A DNA stretch of 64,000 bases, taken from contig JAKUDP010000005.1 in assembly GCA_022570795.1 (NCBI GenBank), forward strand, positions 992,001 to 1,056,000, written 5' to 3'. Shown here piece after piece: positions 12,231 to 24,027 of the stretch. Each line of letters starts with the position of its first letter. The stretch's first letter is position 1. Source of the stretch: Sphaerulina vaccinii (taxonomy: Eukaryota; Ascomycota; Dothideomycetes; Mycosphaerellales; Mycosphaerellaceae). The translations under genes and the position numbers were made by a program. The notes below the pieces were generated by a model, which was given only the letters and a program-made list of their open reading frames with translations, did not search any database and was not told where the DNA came from.

Positions 12231-12770
12231 TCTATTATCTATACCTTCTTATACTCTAGTATCTATATTTTCTTCTACTACTATACCTTCTACTACTATA
12301 TCTTCTTCTACTATAGTATTAATATAGAGCCTATATTAAACTAGACGCGCTCTGCCTACTATACTTCGGCGACTCTCCTTACTCTCTATTATAGTAATAG
12401 TATAGCTAGCTTTAGTAGAGAAACTATTATATACTATAATATTTTAGTAAAATAGTTTTATTTATATTTTTTTAGAAATAGTATACTCTAGAAGATAGCC
12501 TCCTACTATATAAAAGTTATATAAAAAATACTTTATAATTTTATTTAAAAAAAAATAAGTTCTAGTATAGCTTGCTCTATACTTTTTTACTCTATACTAA
12601 CTATTAGAGTAGCAAAATATACTATAATAAGAAGACTAAGTTATACTATATTATCTAGTATTAAAAGTTTCTTACTAGTATAGCTAGAAATATACTAGTA
12701 TATTCTTCGTATATAACTACTACTATATTCGTAGATTCTTTACTAAAAGAGATAGAAAACATGATGCTTA
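12230..12770. repeat. TA-rich RIP-degraded repeat block 3
   Basis: About 540 bases of TA/CTA-rich sequence with CTTCTACTA-like runs and A or T homopolymers and no open frame. It is probably a short remnant of an RIP-mutated repeat just upstream of the folylpolyglutamate-synthase-like gene. Confidence 0.65.
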
Positions 12771-12996
12771 GGTCTATATAATCGCATATATAGTCTGTGG
12801 CACTGCGAGGGTGCTTGTCTATTCCAGGACGATCCGATGAACTTCCGTCGGCGAATCACGTGTGGGATACTATCCGCTTTCGTGATGGCAGGAGCTGATA
12901 TAGCTATACGATTGATTGTACCTACCATATCATTATCAGTCCTTGCCCGAGAACTGTTATTTCCACTTGAAGCATTCGGAATTGTTGTGGCCTGGC

Positions 12997-14546
12997 ATGG
13001 ACTACGCGGTATGTATTGCACGCAACACTGAAGTTCATCCGTCTCACATTGCGCAGACCGTAATGACGGTGCTGAAATCTCTTCACCGGGGCCCTCGGCC
13101 GGCGCCTTCGAATGCGCCATCTCAAGAAACTACAATATCCAGTCTCGAAGGCAGGTTGACTGTCATAGGGAAGCCCGCCACATTCGGCATGGACAACTGG
13201 CTAAGTCGTCTTGGATATTCGGTTGTTCTCATTTTCCCCTGCTTTCGGACCTAGCTAACCATTGTGCTAGTCCGACCAGAGAGAGTTTCCCAGCTGTATA
13301 CATATTGCTGGGACTAAAGGAAAGGGTTCTACTTGTGCTTATGTCGAGTGCCTGCTGAGACAACATGGACGTCGCACAGGGCATCCGGTGAAGACTGGTC
13401 TGTATACCTCGCCACATCTCGTCAACGTCCAGGAAAGGATTCGAATCAATTTCCAACCTCTGAGCGAAGAAAAATTTGCCAAATACGCTTCAGACGTCTA
13501 CCTAGGGCTAAATATGCCTTCACTACGTAAGGCTGGGCCTAAATACCTACAGTTCCTGTTTCTGGTCTCGCTGCACGCGTTCATCCGAGAGGGCGTTGAG
13601 GTTGCCGTCTACGAAACGCATCACGGAGGCGAATATGACGCAACAAACGTTATTTCAAGGCCTCTAGTAACGGCAATCACTCCCATTGATCGAGACCATG
13701 TCAACGAACTGGGTCCGACGCTTCAGCATGTCGCTTGGCACAAGAGCGGAATCTTGAAGCCCGGCGTGCCTGCATTCTCAGCTCCACAGCAACCTGCATT
13801 GGCTCGTGTCTTAATGGATCGGGCTGAGGAGAAAGGTGTTGCTCTTCAGTTCGTAGATGCCTGTCCAAGTTTTGCCCTAGATGCCGCTGTGGCAGAGTCA
13901 CCGGTCCAGCTACTTAATTTCAGTCTTGCGTGTGCTATTAGTGACGAGTTCTTACGACGAAAGTGGTCGAATACACTTACGACACTCGACAAGAATCGAG
14001 CCCTAAGCGCAGTTTCGTGGCCAGGCAGATTCCAACGCGTGTCGGCTGGCAACGTCACCTGGTTCTTGGATTGTGCACACAACGAACTGAGCCTGAAGGT
14101 GTGTGCTGAATGGTTCGCTAAATGGACTGTCGACCTAGATTCTGATCAGTCTGTCCAACGGGTCGTCATATTTAGCCACTTTTCGAGCCACAGGGACCAC
14201 GCCGCGCTGTTGGAATCACTGGCTTATTCTTTGTTGCGCAATCGAGTGACTATACAAGACGCGGTATTTGCTCCCTGCACAAACGCTACAACTGAGAGCA
14301 GAGGTCCGTATACATTGACTAATTACACGGTATATAACTGATGAACTTTCAGGCGACCAGACTGATATTTTGAACCTGTATGTTGCACGCTGGAAATGTA
14401 TTTATCCAGGATCGCGTGTTTCCAGAGTATCAACGCCAGGGGAGGCACTGGATCTTGCGACCAATTCTGGGCAACATAAGATACATATTTTGGTAACGGG
14501 GAGCATGCACTTAGTTGGCAAAGCAATAAAGATGTTAGGTATATAA
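12997..14546 (+). CDS. Folylpolyglutamate synthase-like protein, 483 aa
   Basis: Three exons: 12997-13221, 13271-14303, 14353-14546. Introns are 49 nt each, the first with a GCTAAC branch, and the frame is kept at both junctions. The ATP-binding loop GTKGKGS is encoded near 13312, followed by TGLYTSPHL, a DATN motif, a conserved Asp-His (DHVNELG), WHKSGILKPG, a C-terminal domain with DCAHN, and LVTGSMHLVG at the end; all are hallmarks of folylpolyglutamate synthase/Mur ligase enzymes. Family role: ATP-dependent addition of glutamates to tetrahydrofolate in cytosol and mitochondria. Several motifs deviate (THHGGEYDATN, DHVNELG), so this is likely a diverged extra copy rather than the housekeeping gene. 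ATG 13063 is an alternative start; 12997 gives a helix where family N-termini have one. It ends 26 bp from the convergent gene at 14573. Confidence 0.85.
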
Positions 14547-14572
14547 GCTCGCCAATGGAACAGAACGATCAC

Positions 14573-17500
14573 TCACGTTCTCCAGTGCGCGTTACGTTGC
14601 CAGACTCGTCCTGGAATTACAGTCTCGCGCCCTTGCGCACCGAGCCAAATCCTAAGAATTTCTGGCCAGACAGTTCCGAAGCCCACAAAAAAGTCCAGAT
14701 GAGATGCGTATAACGTCTTCGCCATCGCTGCGCATTCATCTGCTCCCAACGTATCACCAAGTGTGTGGAGTGCGACACTCCGGGATAAGTAGATAATTGA
14801 TTCGATGTAGCCGGGGTTCCATTCGCACTCTTTCGCGGATGATAGAGCGTTAACATACAGAGCCAAAGCATCCCGCAGAGAGCCCCCAAGATGGGCAGCC
14901 ACAGCTAAGCCTAAATGAATAGAGACACGGTTCACTCGAGCAGGCCAAGTCTGACTCGTTGAGCACGGCTCGTCGAGATCCTTGAAAAGCTGCTGCGCAC
15001 GCTCGAGGTCTTGACGATAGTGGATAGGCCAATCGTCGCATACAGGTTCTGCGAGGGTGGACCACATGGTTCTCATTAGCAAGGCACATGCCAATGCCAG
15101 TTTTAATCGTCTCGCGCTTCCACTGTTAGCAGACTGGATTTCCAGGACATCTTCCAAATGGGCTGATGCATAGCGAATACCGAGATCGACTTCGCCCAGT
15201 TCGCAACACACAGCAGCGAGGTGGGCTGTGGCTTTGCTTGGTGATGTTGTATCCTGGTGCTTGGTGCTGATCACGTTCTCAAGTGTTTCCTTCGCTTCTC
15301 GAAAACGGCCAGAGAAGTGGAGGATCTTCCCCCGAAGAACACCCACTTCATAGAGCCGAGCCCTTTCCAGCGTTGAAGTGTGCCCAGGAAGCCAAGGTTT
15401 ATAGGTGTCGAGCTCAATCAAGGCCTCGTCCGGACCCCTTGATCGAAAAAGGCTTTCGGACAAGAACAATACATACTCGCCGTAGTAGCCATTCGATCTC
15501 TGATCTGATCGAGGAAAGTCCAAACGTCGGGCTTCCCGGTTCCATTCATATGACGAGATCCTAGAAAGAGCCAGTCTTCGCAACGCGACTCTCTTTTTAG
15601 TGAGATCGCACAGAGCGTAATGCTCTGTCAAAGACTCGGCTGCGGCAAGGAGTTTTTGTTTGTCGGCGAGAGGCCTATAGTTCGAAGCTGATAAACATAC
15701 CTCAACGACATGCGCTGGTGGCAAAGCATCACGAACGTTGATCTCTGAGAGCAACGGGAGCATGTGTCGAATCTGCGGCAGCATAGACGTCTCGGCTGAA
15801 AAGGATCGCCACGGTAGCAGTCGTCGATCGACCGGAAAAGCGCTGAAGACAATCTTTACGGCTTCCGTTTTCCACCTCGCGTCGACGCAATGTGTTAGTT
15901 CCTGCAGCACGTCTCGATTCAACATCAAGTACGTATCTCCTGCGCTGTGCTGTACCTGGAGAGCATTTTCGGATTCCAGGCAACGAAGAGCGACTTCAAA
16001 GGTATCGGCACTTCGAACGACGTGGACAATATCAGCTATCTTCGGGCTGGCTTCTCCGTCTTCGCTCCATACCAGATATGGATTTCGAGCTCGGGCAAAA
16101 AGCTCCATCGGTACCTTGGATAATCCCAGAAGACAGAGTAGCGTAGCAAGCTCGCGGGCTGCCTCACACGAGGCCCAAGCAGGGAGACAAGCCGGGGACT
16201 TACTGCGCGGGAGCATTTCTGGACAGCTTTCCGGGCCAAGCTTGTTCGCGTCCAGATTCTGCATGGGCGACCCAGAGCCATTATGTTCTGCAGGGTCGAA
16301 AGACTGCGCCGCATGAGTGGTCTCCGTACCCTGTAGCTCGTGAATGGGTTCGTGTGGCAGTGCCAGGTCTTCAGAACTACCATTCCTGAAGGCAGATGCC
16401 GCCGCTGCAGCTAAAGTCTGCAAACCCGTCTCCATGCGGGCGCCCTGCTGATCTTCGAAGAACTCCGAGCATGGTGAAAACAAGTGGCCTGATTCTTGGA
16501 GCTCGGCTGGATCGACGCCCGATAGCTTGAAGCTCGAGATTATAACGCGACAAGCAAGCGGCTGTAGTTGTCGTGCGATAGGCTGTAGCGTGGGAATTCT
16601 TGAATCGCAGACTTTCATAATGCGATCAATCGCGGTCTTGCCCATCTCGCGCTCCCATCTAGATATAATTAGACATAGACAGAGGACGGGTCAAGAGGTT
16701 CCTTACAGCTTCCTTGTCTGAACGCCGAGTAAGAGTATGAGTCCTAAACCAAAAGGATGGAGAAGGAATTGCGCGTAAGGTCGAGCGCTCCGACGTTTTT
16801 CCTTTACGCTCTTAATGTCTAGTTCCGCAAGCCGAGCGAATTCGAACTCTGCAGCAGTTGCAGGGTGGATCTCTGGAGAGCCGGATGTATATGAGTGGTT
16901 TGAATCAGGTCGAAGACGCGCGATCTCGTACTCTATCCGGAGAAGATCAAAACGACGCTGAGTCTCGGTCACCCAGCTTTGTGCTTCAGCTTCAGTCTCC
17001 TTCGATACCACCCATTTCTGTCGTGTAATAGAGCTCGACGTTTGAGGGCCCAGCTTTTCTTCAACTTCACTCCACCACTTTTGATACTCTGCGACTGATA
17101 TTTCGCAGGCGCCGACAAGCTGGTCTATCGCTACCCGCTCCGCAATTGGAACGCGCTGAGCGCTTTTCCGAGTACTGCGTGCAACGGCTTCTATCGTCTG
17201 CCCTGTGCTTGTGATCTGCCGTCTGTTGCCTGACTGTCCTGTGCTCGTAGTTACGGCGCTCTGAGCGCCTCCAGTCGCCTGCTCCGTGCTTGTGTCAGTG
17301 ATGTCGGACGGACGGTCCAGACCATGCGAGATGCTAGAGTGCTTGGCCCGTTTGTGAGCACGAGTTGGATCGGGTCGGTCGCTGCCTCCAGCTCGCCTTT
17401 CGAAGCTGGACCACGCATGTCGGAATGCCTGTCGTTCGTTGATTAGAAAGAGATGATGAGGGAAAGGATTGTATCACCAACAGCTAATTGGAAAGCGACG

Positions 17501-17580
17501 TGTGGAGTCAGCCTCGCAAGTAATGCTACGACTTGTAACGCGATAGCTTCCTCGTCCGCATGCAAATTGGAGCTCGTCAT
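14573..17580 (-). CDS. Large helical protein of unknown function, possibly TPR-like, 968 aa
   Basis: Three exons read from the right: 17580-17482, 17428-16707, 16658-14573. The introns are 53 and 48 nt; the second has a GTAAGG donor and TCTAAT branch, and the total length is divisible by three. The N-terminal part is Ser/Thr/Gln-rich with a coiled region (YQKWWSEVEEKL). The large last exon is all-helical, with amphipathic pairs typical of TPR/solenoid proteins in its C-terminal half (for example LHFSGRFREAKETLENV and LYVNALSSAKE). I do not recognise a catalytic domain. A 90-nt in-frame stretch (16718-16807) has intron-like ends, but removing it would leave an 11-nt exon, so I keep it as coding. 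Function is unknown; a scaffold or regulatory role is inference only. Confidence 0.65.
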
Positions 17581-17631
17581 GTCTGCAAAGAGACGCGAAT
17601 GGAAGAGAAGCGCTATAAAGGGACGGGGAGC

Positions 17632-17670
17632 AGCGTGCACGGACGTGCACCATGTTTGTCCGTGCACGCT
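17632..17670. promoter_or_regulatory. Perfect 13-bp inverted repeat upstream of the 968-aa gene
   Basis: Arm AGCGTGCACGGAC (17632-17644) and its exact reverse complement (17658-17670) flank a 13-nt spacer, 52-90 bases upstream of the ATG at 17580. Each arm contains GTGCAC, itself a palindrome, and GTGCAC recurs in the spacer. It could be a dimeric transcription-factor site or, if transcribed, a leader hairpin. Confidence 0.5.
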
Positions 17671-18278
17671 CGCCCTAGTTGTTTCCACTAATCAATCAAA
17701 CTGACCTTACAAGGTCCGAGTTTTGTTTTGATCTTCTTTCGCAGACCCGTGATATACTCATCGTGGCGGCCCCCGTATCATCCTGTCCCTGTTCACCTTC
17801 TCCTCCCCATATAGAGTGGTTTCCTGACTACTTAACATGACAAAACCGTGATGCTTCTCGGCCGGTGGCTTCGGAATCTTGCACCGCCCTGCACAGAATT
17901 CGGACGGAGCTCCCCAAATCACTATCCAACGGAGCAATTGCACAGATAAATATGGCCCCGGGTAGAGATCTGAAGTCACAGATCTTCTGGCATTAGAACC
18001 AAGAGCCAATACGTCTATGTCCTGGTATCATTTTCCTTCAAGGCTTTGTCAGTTCTCATGACATTATCAAGACGAAACCAGTATCCTAGCTTTCCGATAG
18101 ACATCTCATTCTGCTGTGGCTTTGGATCGCCTCCACACGCCGGTGCTTTGAGCATGGCTGGCATAATGCGAAGATGTGATTGCTATGGCATTGTCCTGGT
18201 GAGCGTCCGCAGGAGCATGTTCTCCGAAGCCGTACGAACCGCACAATAATATATGATTGCGCGGTGCCGGACGCAGAG
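17671..18278. other. Divergent promoter region between 968-aa gene and regulator
   Basis: About 600 bases between a minus-strand and a plus-strand gene. No convincing open frame; contains the presumed promoters of both. Nothing else recognised. Confidence 0.4.
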
Positions 18279-18562
18279 ATGCTGGCCCAACCGCCGCCTC
18301 CGTCGCAGCACTATCAGCTATATCAAGCAATACTACCTCCATCGTCGGGACATCTTCCTCCTTCGCCTTAGCTGTAGCCGCATCAGCAATAGCAGCATCA
18401 GTACCCTCAACAGCTTCCGCTCATACAGCCCGCATCCTACGCGCCTGCGCCTCCCTCCAGCTCTCAACAGTCGAACCTCCCTCTTTTCGGTCACAGCTCT
18501 GCTCAACCGCCCCACGAGCGGCAGCGCGTGACGGCGCACAACCGCCGCCACCCTTCAAACCT
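18279..18562 (+). pseudogene. Decayed N-terminal coding part of the Zn2Cys6 regulator
   Basis: From ATG 18279 the frame encodes a Pro/Gln-rich peptide (starts MLAQPPPPSQHY) of the kind that precedes the DNA-binding domain in this regulator class. It is interrupted by three TAG codons at 18369, 18375 and 18390 within a Gln-rich stretch, each one CpA-to-TpA step from CAG, and then by a frame change near 18528. After the frame change the Pro-rich reading continues into the intact downstream gene. An untranslated leader is the alternative, but the uninterrupted Gln/Pro character on both sides of the stops favours decay. Confidence 0.5.
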
Positions 18563-21421
18563 ATGGATCATGGTGGACATCCTGGGTATCCCCCGACCAG
18601 TGGTGTACCACACCATGGCATTCCCAACCTACTACCGCCTCAACACGAACAGCATCCTCCCTACGCGATGACCCCAATCATGGATCAATATCACCAGCCG
18701 TACCCGCAGCCAGGACCCCCGATATACCGAGGCGCGCCCGACTACAGACCAACCTCAAGTATGAATTACGGCCCTAAACGGAAACAGATGCGTGCTACAC
18801 AAGTTCGTACGTCAAATCATAGTGATGCCGACTTGACTGATTCGTTCTAGGCATGCGAGTCATGCAGGGTGCGCAAACAAAAGTGCGATGAAGGATCGCC
18901 GTGCTCGTTCTGCAAAGAGAATTATTTGTCGTGTCAATACCGCGATACGCCTTCTGCAAAGTCAGTGTTGCGGCTGCGTGTCGTAATTTCTACTAACAAG
19001 GCTTAGGATCGATAAGAATATAGGAAAGCTCCTCCAATACATGGAGACACACTCGCAAGGACTAGCAGAACTGACTACAAAGATCGATCAATTCGAGGCT
19101 CGATTACGAAACGTTGAGCAGAACACTCAGGCCAATGCGCAGCCTGTCCAGTGCAATCATGCCGTGGGTCGCGCGGAACCGGGACTGCCATCGGACAAAT
19201 ATATAGCTTCACGGTCGTCTCGAAAACTCGATCTGGAAGATCATCGCACCGCTCCACACAAGTTGTTACTGTTGTGGCCGAGTGTCCGCCCGCTTCTCAA
19301 GCGAGCCGGCGTCGAATACAACGACGCGTACGTGATGGAAGCAGAGGACCGCGGCGTGGTGCAATTATGGACTCAAGATGCGTATGACGGCACTCAGCCC
19401 GAATATCCCGCAAGTCCTGCTCAGAGTAACGAAAGTAGTGACGCTGCACACCATGCCTCCCCGTCTGAAGGTCTATTGGGAACTGGATTCCCTTCGACAC
19501 CGAGTGGCAACGCAGACAGATCTGAGCCGTATGGTACGTGTGGACTCAATGCCGATAGTCATGTGGACCTCGATGCCCGGACGGTTCTTTCGCTGTACGA
19601 GAGCTATATGCGCAACATTCACATTATGCATCCGTTCCTGGACAAACGGCCATTACGCTCTATGTTCGACAACTTCGTTAGCAAGACCAACTGCGCCCGG
19701 CCACGAGATACACGGGCAGTCGCTAAAGGTCACGACGAGCGTCTATTGAAAAGACAACGATCGGCTGGATCCGGAACAGTGCACAATATTGGCGGCTGTC
19801 CAGGCTGCGGATCGGACTTGCCCAGAGAGGTCGTCACAGAGAGATCACCCTCAAACGCCATCATTTACCTCGTCATGGCACTGGGAAAAATCTGCCAGCA
19901 CAAGGGCGCGTTGCCATCGATCGTTCCTGACAGTCAGTTCCAGGCAAACATAGTCGGCCCCCATCAAGAGTCTGGTAGCCGGGGCTTCGCGGTCACTTCG
20001 CCTATATCGGCACACGTCAAGCCATCTCCCATGTCGCCGAAATCGACGTCGACACCGCAGACCACTCCTCCTTCCGATAGCAACGTTCGAATACTGGACC
20101 CACGAAGTCGCTGTGCCTCTTCAACGGGCTTCTGCGCTACATTCTGTCCTCGCAATCTGGACGTTATACCCGGCATGGCTTATTACGCAAAAGCCGCGGA
20201 AATCATGGGCGATCACGGCGACGGCAACGATCTGGTTCACGCGCAGATGTTCCTCTTGGCGGGACTTTATAAAGGTCAGTTAGCTCGAGTCAAAGAGAGT
20301 ATGAGCTGGATTACTATAGCAGGCCGTGTTATCCTAATACTCCTCGGTCGCTACAAGCTATATAACGACAATTACTGGGAAATGTACGGAGGGCGGACGC
20401 AGTTCTTAAACTCTCAGGCCCGAATCAAGGATACTCGGCAAAGTTTGATCGTGCTCGCATCATGGACATGTTTACAGCTGGAAAGCGACATTCTTGCCGA
20501 ATTGAAACTTCCAGCTAGCGGCATTCAGGACATTGAACATCTTCTCCTAATGCCTCACAAGGTGAACGAGAGTGAAGAGTATACCGGACTTCAATCCGAC
20601 GGCACCCTCAAAGACGACAACGTGCTCATCTTCTATTCTGCACAATTGTTCCTGCGACGGAGGCTGAATCAGGTGCACCGCGAGTTGTTCGGCAACGACT
20701 CGCTCGAGAAACCACTGAAAGAGGTGCAAGAAATGCTCCGAAGCCATAACTGTGTTCTCGAGCAATGGCGAGAGGCCCTCCCCGACTCCCTGAAATGGCA
20801 CGACGAAGACGCGGCAGCTAAAGACATATTAGCGGCGCGTCTACGCGCAAAGTACTGGGGAGCGCGTTACATTATCAACCGGCCTTTCCTGGACTATGCG
20901 CTTCACATTATGTCACATGTGCGCGACAATGCTCGAAGTGTGGAAGAGGCTGCTCGAGATGGCTATGGCAACTCTCGCGATAAGGCAGATATTCACATTT
21001 TCAGAGCCGTTCAGCAGTTTCCGGATCAAGAAATCTGGGCTGCTGCCAAACGTTGCATCGATGCGGCGATGCAGAGCACTGTCGCCTTTGACGGCATTCC
21101 TGGTCAGCTAATTATTACCAACATTCACGGGACGGCGCATGCGTGGGTACTCATTCTTTCATCCCTCCATTGTTGACAAGCCTGAAAGCTAATACCCGCT
21201 CCAGACAATTCGGCAACATGTTGGTGCTATCTGCGGTGCATGATAACACGTACACGAGGCCTCTCGTGGACAGCGCAAAATTCCGAACACTTTTGCATCG
21301 CACCATCGGATTCTTACGCCGCCTTTCACCGATCTCGCCGACAGCACGCGTCGACTGCGGAATACTGGAAAAGTTGGATTACACGCTGTTTGGAAAAGTA
21401 AGCGCTCCGGCAGTCCTGTGA
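18563..21421 (+). CDS. Zn2Cys6 transcription factor
   Basis: Exons 18563-18802, 18851-18960, 19007-21142, 21205-21421; introns of 48, 46 and 62 nt, the second with a perfect TACTAAC branch. The binuclear zinc cluster is split over the first intron and reads CESCRVRKQKCDEGSPC followed by SFCKENYLSC (six Cys), preceded by the basic KRKQMRATQ. A helical linker follows, then a long middle region with the fungal-specific transcription factor domain, ending in YTLFGK and a short tail. Family role: sequence-specific nuclear transcription activator or repressor; targets are unknown. The ATG at 18563 is the first in frame after the damaged upstream portion, and the domain parts downstream contain no stop. 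Whether the shortened protein is made cannot be told from sequence. Confidence 0.8.
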
Positions 21422-23226
21422 AGCAGTCTGGCGACGTGACAACGGCCTTTGTCCGGTTATGTACAGTCCGCATTCTGGATCGCGATTGTGAGTGTCTGCT
21501 TACTCGTTTGGAGCGAACGTCGTGTAACGCCTGTTGTTCATGATTATATGCAGTTCAAGTGGGCTACAGATCTGCAACTGGCACAAGATGCCAAAATGGG
21601 CCATCTCTCGCCTACATTTAGGCTCTATGTCCTGTTACTTCCAGACCTACGAACAGACAATTACCAAAAACAAGACTCTACGATGCATCTTATCTTTCTT
21701 CTATCCATAGCCGCATTCGCTGCTGCTTATATAGAGTTTCCGCAGCAGTAGGTTTTCGACGACAGCACTATAACAATAACTATTACTACCACCTAAACGA
21801 AATACGCTATCGAGACACACGTAGTCTCTAAGACACTTCCGGCTACTACTATCGGAAGTCTATATCGCCGATAGTATAATAAGAAAGCTTGCGATATATA
21901 TCGATAGTATAATTGTTATTACAAAGGATAGCACGAATAGTAAATTTCCTAAGACAAATACCCGAGAATACCTGTCCAGTGGTCAGCCGCTCAACTCCAC
22001 AACCGTCGAAATGCAAGAATCCCGACTCGGACAGTGGACTACATCAGATCGTTCCTTACCCACCGTACAACGTCCCTGAATGTCCGTGCCCCCAGCATGA
22101 TAGCTTCACCTGCATGCCGCTAATGTAAGGCAACAAAGCAGGGCTCAGCGGCGTACTATTGGCTCTTGCTACAATCGATTTTAGCGTATAACAACGACTC
22201 CGCACACTCTTTCCACGATACACATGGTCAGGCGCAAATAGCTCCCGCTGTCCATCATGATCCTGCCGTTACAAAGCAAGAAGCAGGAGGGACACGTCGA
22301 AGAAGACTATGCCCCAGTTTTCGGGATTCCGTCTCATAGAGTCCGTTGACGTTGGCAACCAGGTGCAGCACACACCCTACAGAATGCTCGTATACCCGCT
22401 ATTGCACGAAGCTTTGCCACACAATCAAAGGCGGGAGAGTAACACAACATTTCCCAACGTGCGGCGCCGCAGCACTTCGCAATGTTCGTACATAATATCA
22501 TGCTGAGTAGCAAGCGATTGGACACCAGCTGACTACAGCGCTACCTCTCTATCTGATGGAGCTCTGTCGCCTGCCCACTCGCTGTAGCAAGGATCGAAGC
22601 TATAGTATTTCAATCTGTCGGCAGCCTCACTCTTTAAATATATCGAAAGGAGTATAACTCTGGCCAACACGAACATCCATTCTGCATCTCTCAAGCAGCT
22701 CTATCAGCCCTCCGATCACAAACATACGTCCGAGGTAAGAAGAAGACCTGAGGGTAAATCCTATATTCGCGTCTAATGGGAGTTTTCGATAGCTACGTTC
22801 TTCTACCAATCTCCAACATGCCGTGTGGCTGCGAGCGACGTATCACGAAGACCAAATGGCAAAACTGTGCCGCCACGCCGAAGCACGAGAAGGAGGTCAT
22901 TACCTTCATAACCTGTAATCAGACGGAGCACACTGGTTATAAGGATGTGTATACTGGGACAAGTTTGATAAGGGTTCCTGGACACTTGTGTCCGAAATGC
23001 TAGTATTTTACTAGTCATGATTTAAGCTAGAGATTTGAGGAGCTTGGGTAGTCTATGTGGTTTGGCGGTATCGACCGATTACGCTCGCTTGTAAATGTGC
23101 TTGAAGATGTCAAATCTGATTTATGCCATGCCGGTAGTCTACTGTGTGTTGCGAGGTGCCAACGTCAAACGTAGTTTCCAGAGCGTCCTTCGTGGCAAGA
23201 GATATGTCCACGTCTTATCCTCTCTT
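21422..23226. other. Intergenic, 1.8 kb, partly AT-rich
   Basis: Position 21770-21960 is moderately AT-rich with small inverted repeats (such as CTTCCG..CGGAAG) and looks like an old, lightly mutated repeat remnant. Short frames at 21449-21751 and 22776-23003 lack motifs and splice support. I recognise no gene. Confidence 0.35.
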
Positions 23227-24027
23227 CTAATATCCTGTAACTAGTCTTTGCTCCACGGCTTTGAGATCGTCAAGGACCTCACTAGCAGAAGTATAAGCAC
23301 GATTCCAACACTTCGTAGTCACAGCAGTGCATATACTTGTATCAATGGGGAAAATCCCGCTCTCGAACCGAGCTCTCACTGCCTGATCCCATCCCTCTTG
23401 TCCGCCAATAATATCCGGGAAGACTTCGTGACCTGCCATGATGAAGGAGAGGGTAGATGCTAGCGCAAATAGGTCTGTTGTCACACTGGCACTGAAGTCA
23501 TCGTCGCGAGGGCAGAAATATCTGCACGGCTCGCCACCCCATCCTGTCAAGATGATCTGCCCGTCCTCTGAGATAGATCTACCCTGGAAGTCGGCGAGCT
23601 TCACATGAAGGTTTCCGTCAAGTAGAACATTCGTAGGCTGGATGTCGCAATGAATGACACCCTTAGAATGCGTATGCTTGATTGCCTGCACCAATTCTAG
23701 ACACCAGGTCAAGCGCTGCTGGAGAGTAGGGGTCGGATGACCAGACTCAGCTAGGTACCAGTATATTGTCCCGTTCACTGCACGTTCAAGGTATAGGCCT
23801 TGATCTGTAAGACCCTTTTGTGCAATGATACCTGGGTGCTTGCCGACTGTAGTGAGTATCTGGTGTTCGATCTCCAGTCGAGTCATATCACCGCCTGGCT
23901 TGTGAGGGTATTTTAGTACAGTTGAATTATTGACAAGTCCGATGAACGAACTGCTTCCTGAAGCTAGGACCTGACAAACTCCCGGCGGATGATAATGATG
24001 GTATTCGACTATCTCACGCTCCGTCAT
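23227..24027 (-). CDS. Divergent protein kinase-like protein, 266 aa
   Basis: Single exon. ATG at 24027 (MTEREIVEY) is the first ATG in a frame that stays open further upstream without a start. The kinase landmarks are a Ser/Gly-rich loop (GSSSF, 24-28), VLK with K39, a helix-C region with E52 and E54, catalytic loop HCDIQPTN (H126, D128, N133) and DFQ (146-148) where DFG is expected. The C-lobe includes DLFALASTLSFIM. Catalytic Asp and Asn remain, but loss of the DFG glycine suggests altered control or weak activity. It shares the HCD form of the catalytic loop with the kinase at 2910 although the rest differs. Substrate unknown. Confidence 0.8.
   Translation of the reverse strand: MTEREIVEYHHYHPPGVCQVLASGSSSFIGLVNNSTVLKYPHKPGGDMTRLEIEHQILTTVGKHPGIIAQKGLTDQGLYLERAVNGTIYWYLAESGHPTPTLQQRLTWCLELVQAIKHTHSKGVIHCDIQPTNVLLDGNLHVKLADFQGRSISEDGQIILTGWGGEPCRYFCPRDDDFSASVTTDLFALASTLSFIMAGHEVFPDIIGGQEGWDQAVRARFESGIFPIDTSICTAVTTKCWNRAYTSASEVLDDLKAVEQRLVTGY

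Noticed and set aside
16718..16807. Possible 90-nt intron in the 968-aa gene
   Set aside because: It has GT..AG ends, but removing it would leave an 11-nt exon. The stretch is a multiple of three without stops, so it is kept as coding, with doubt.
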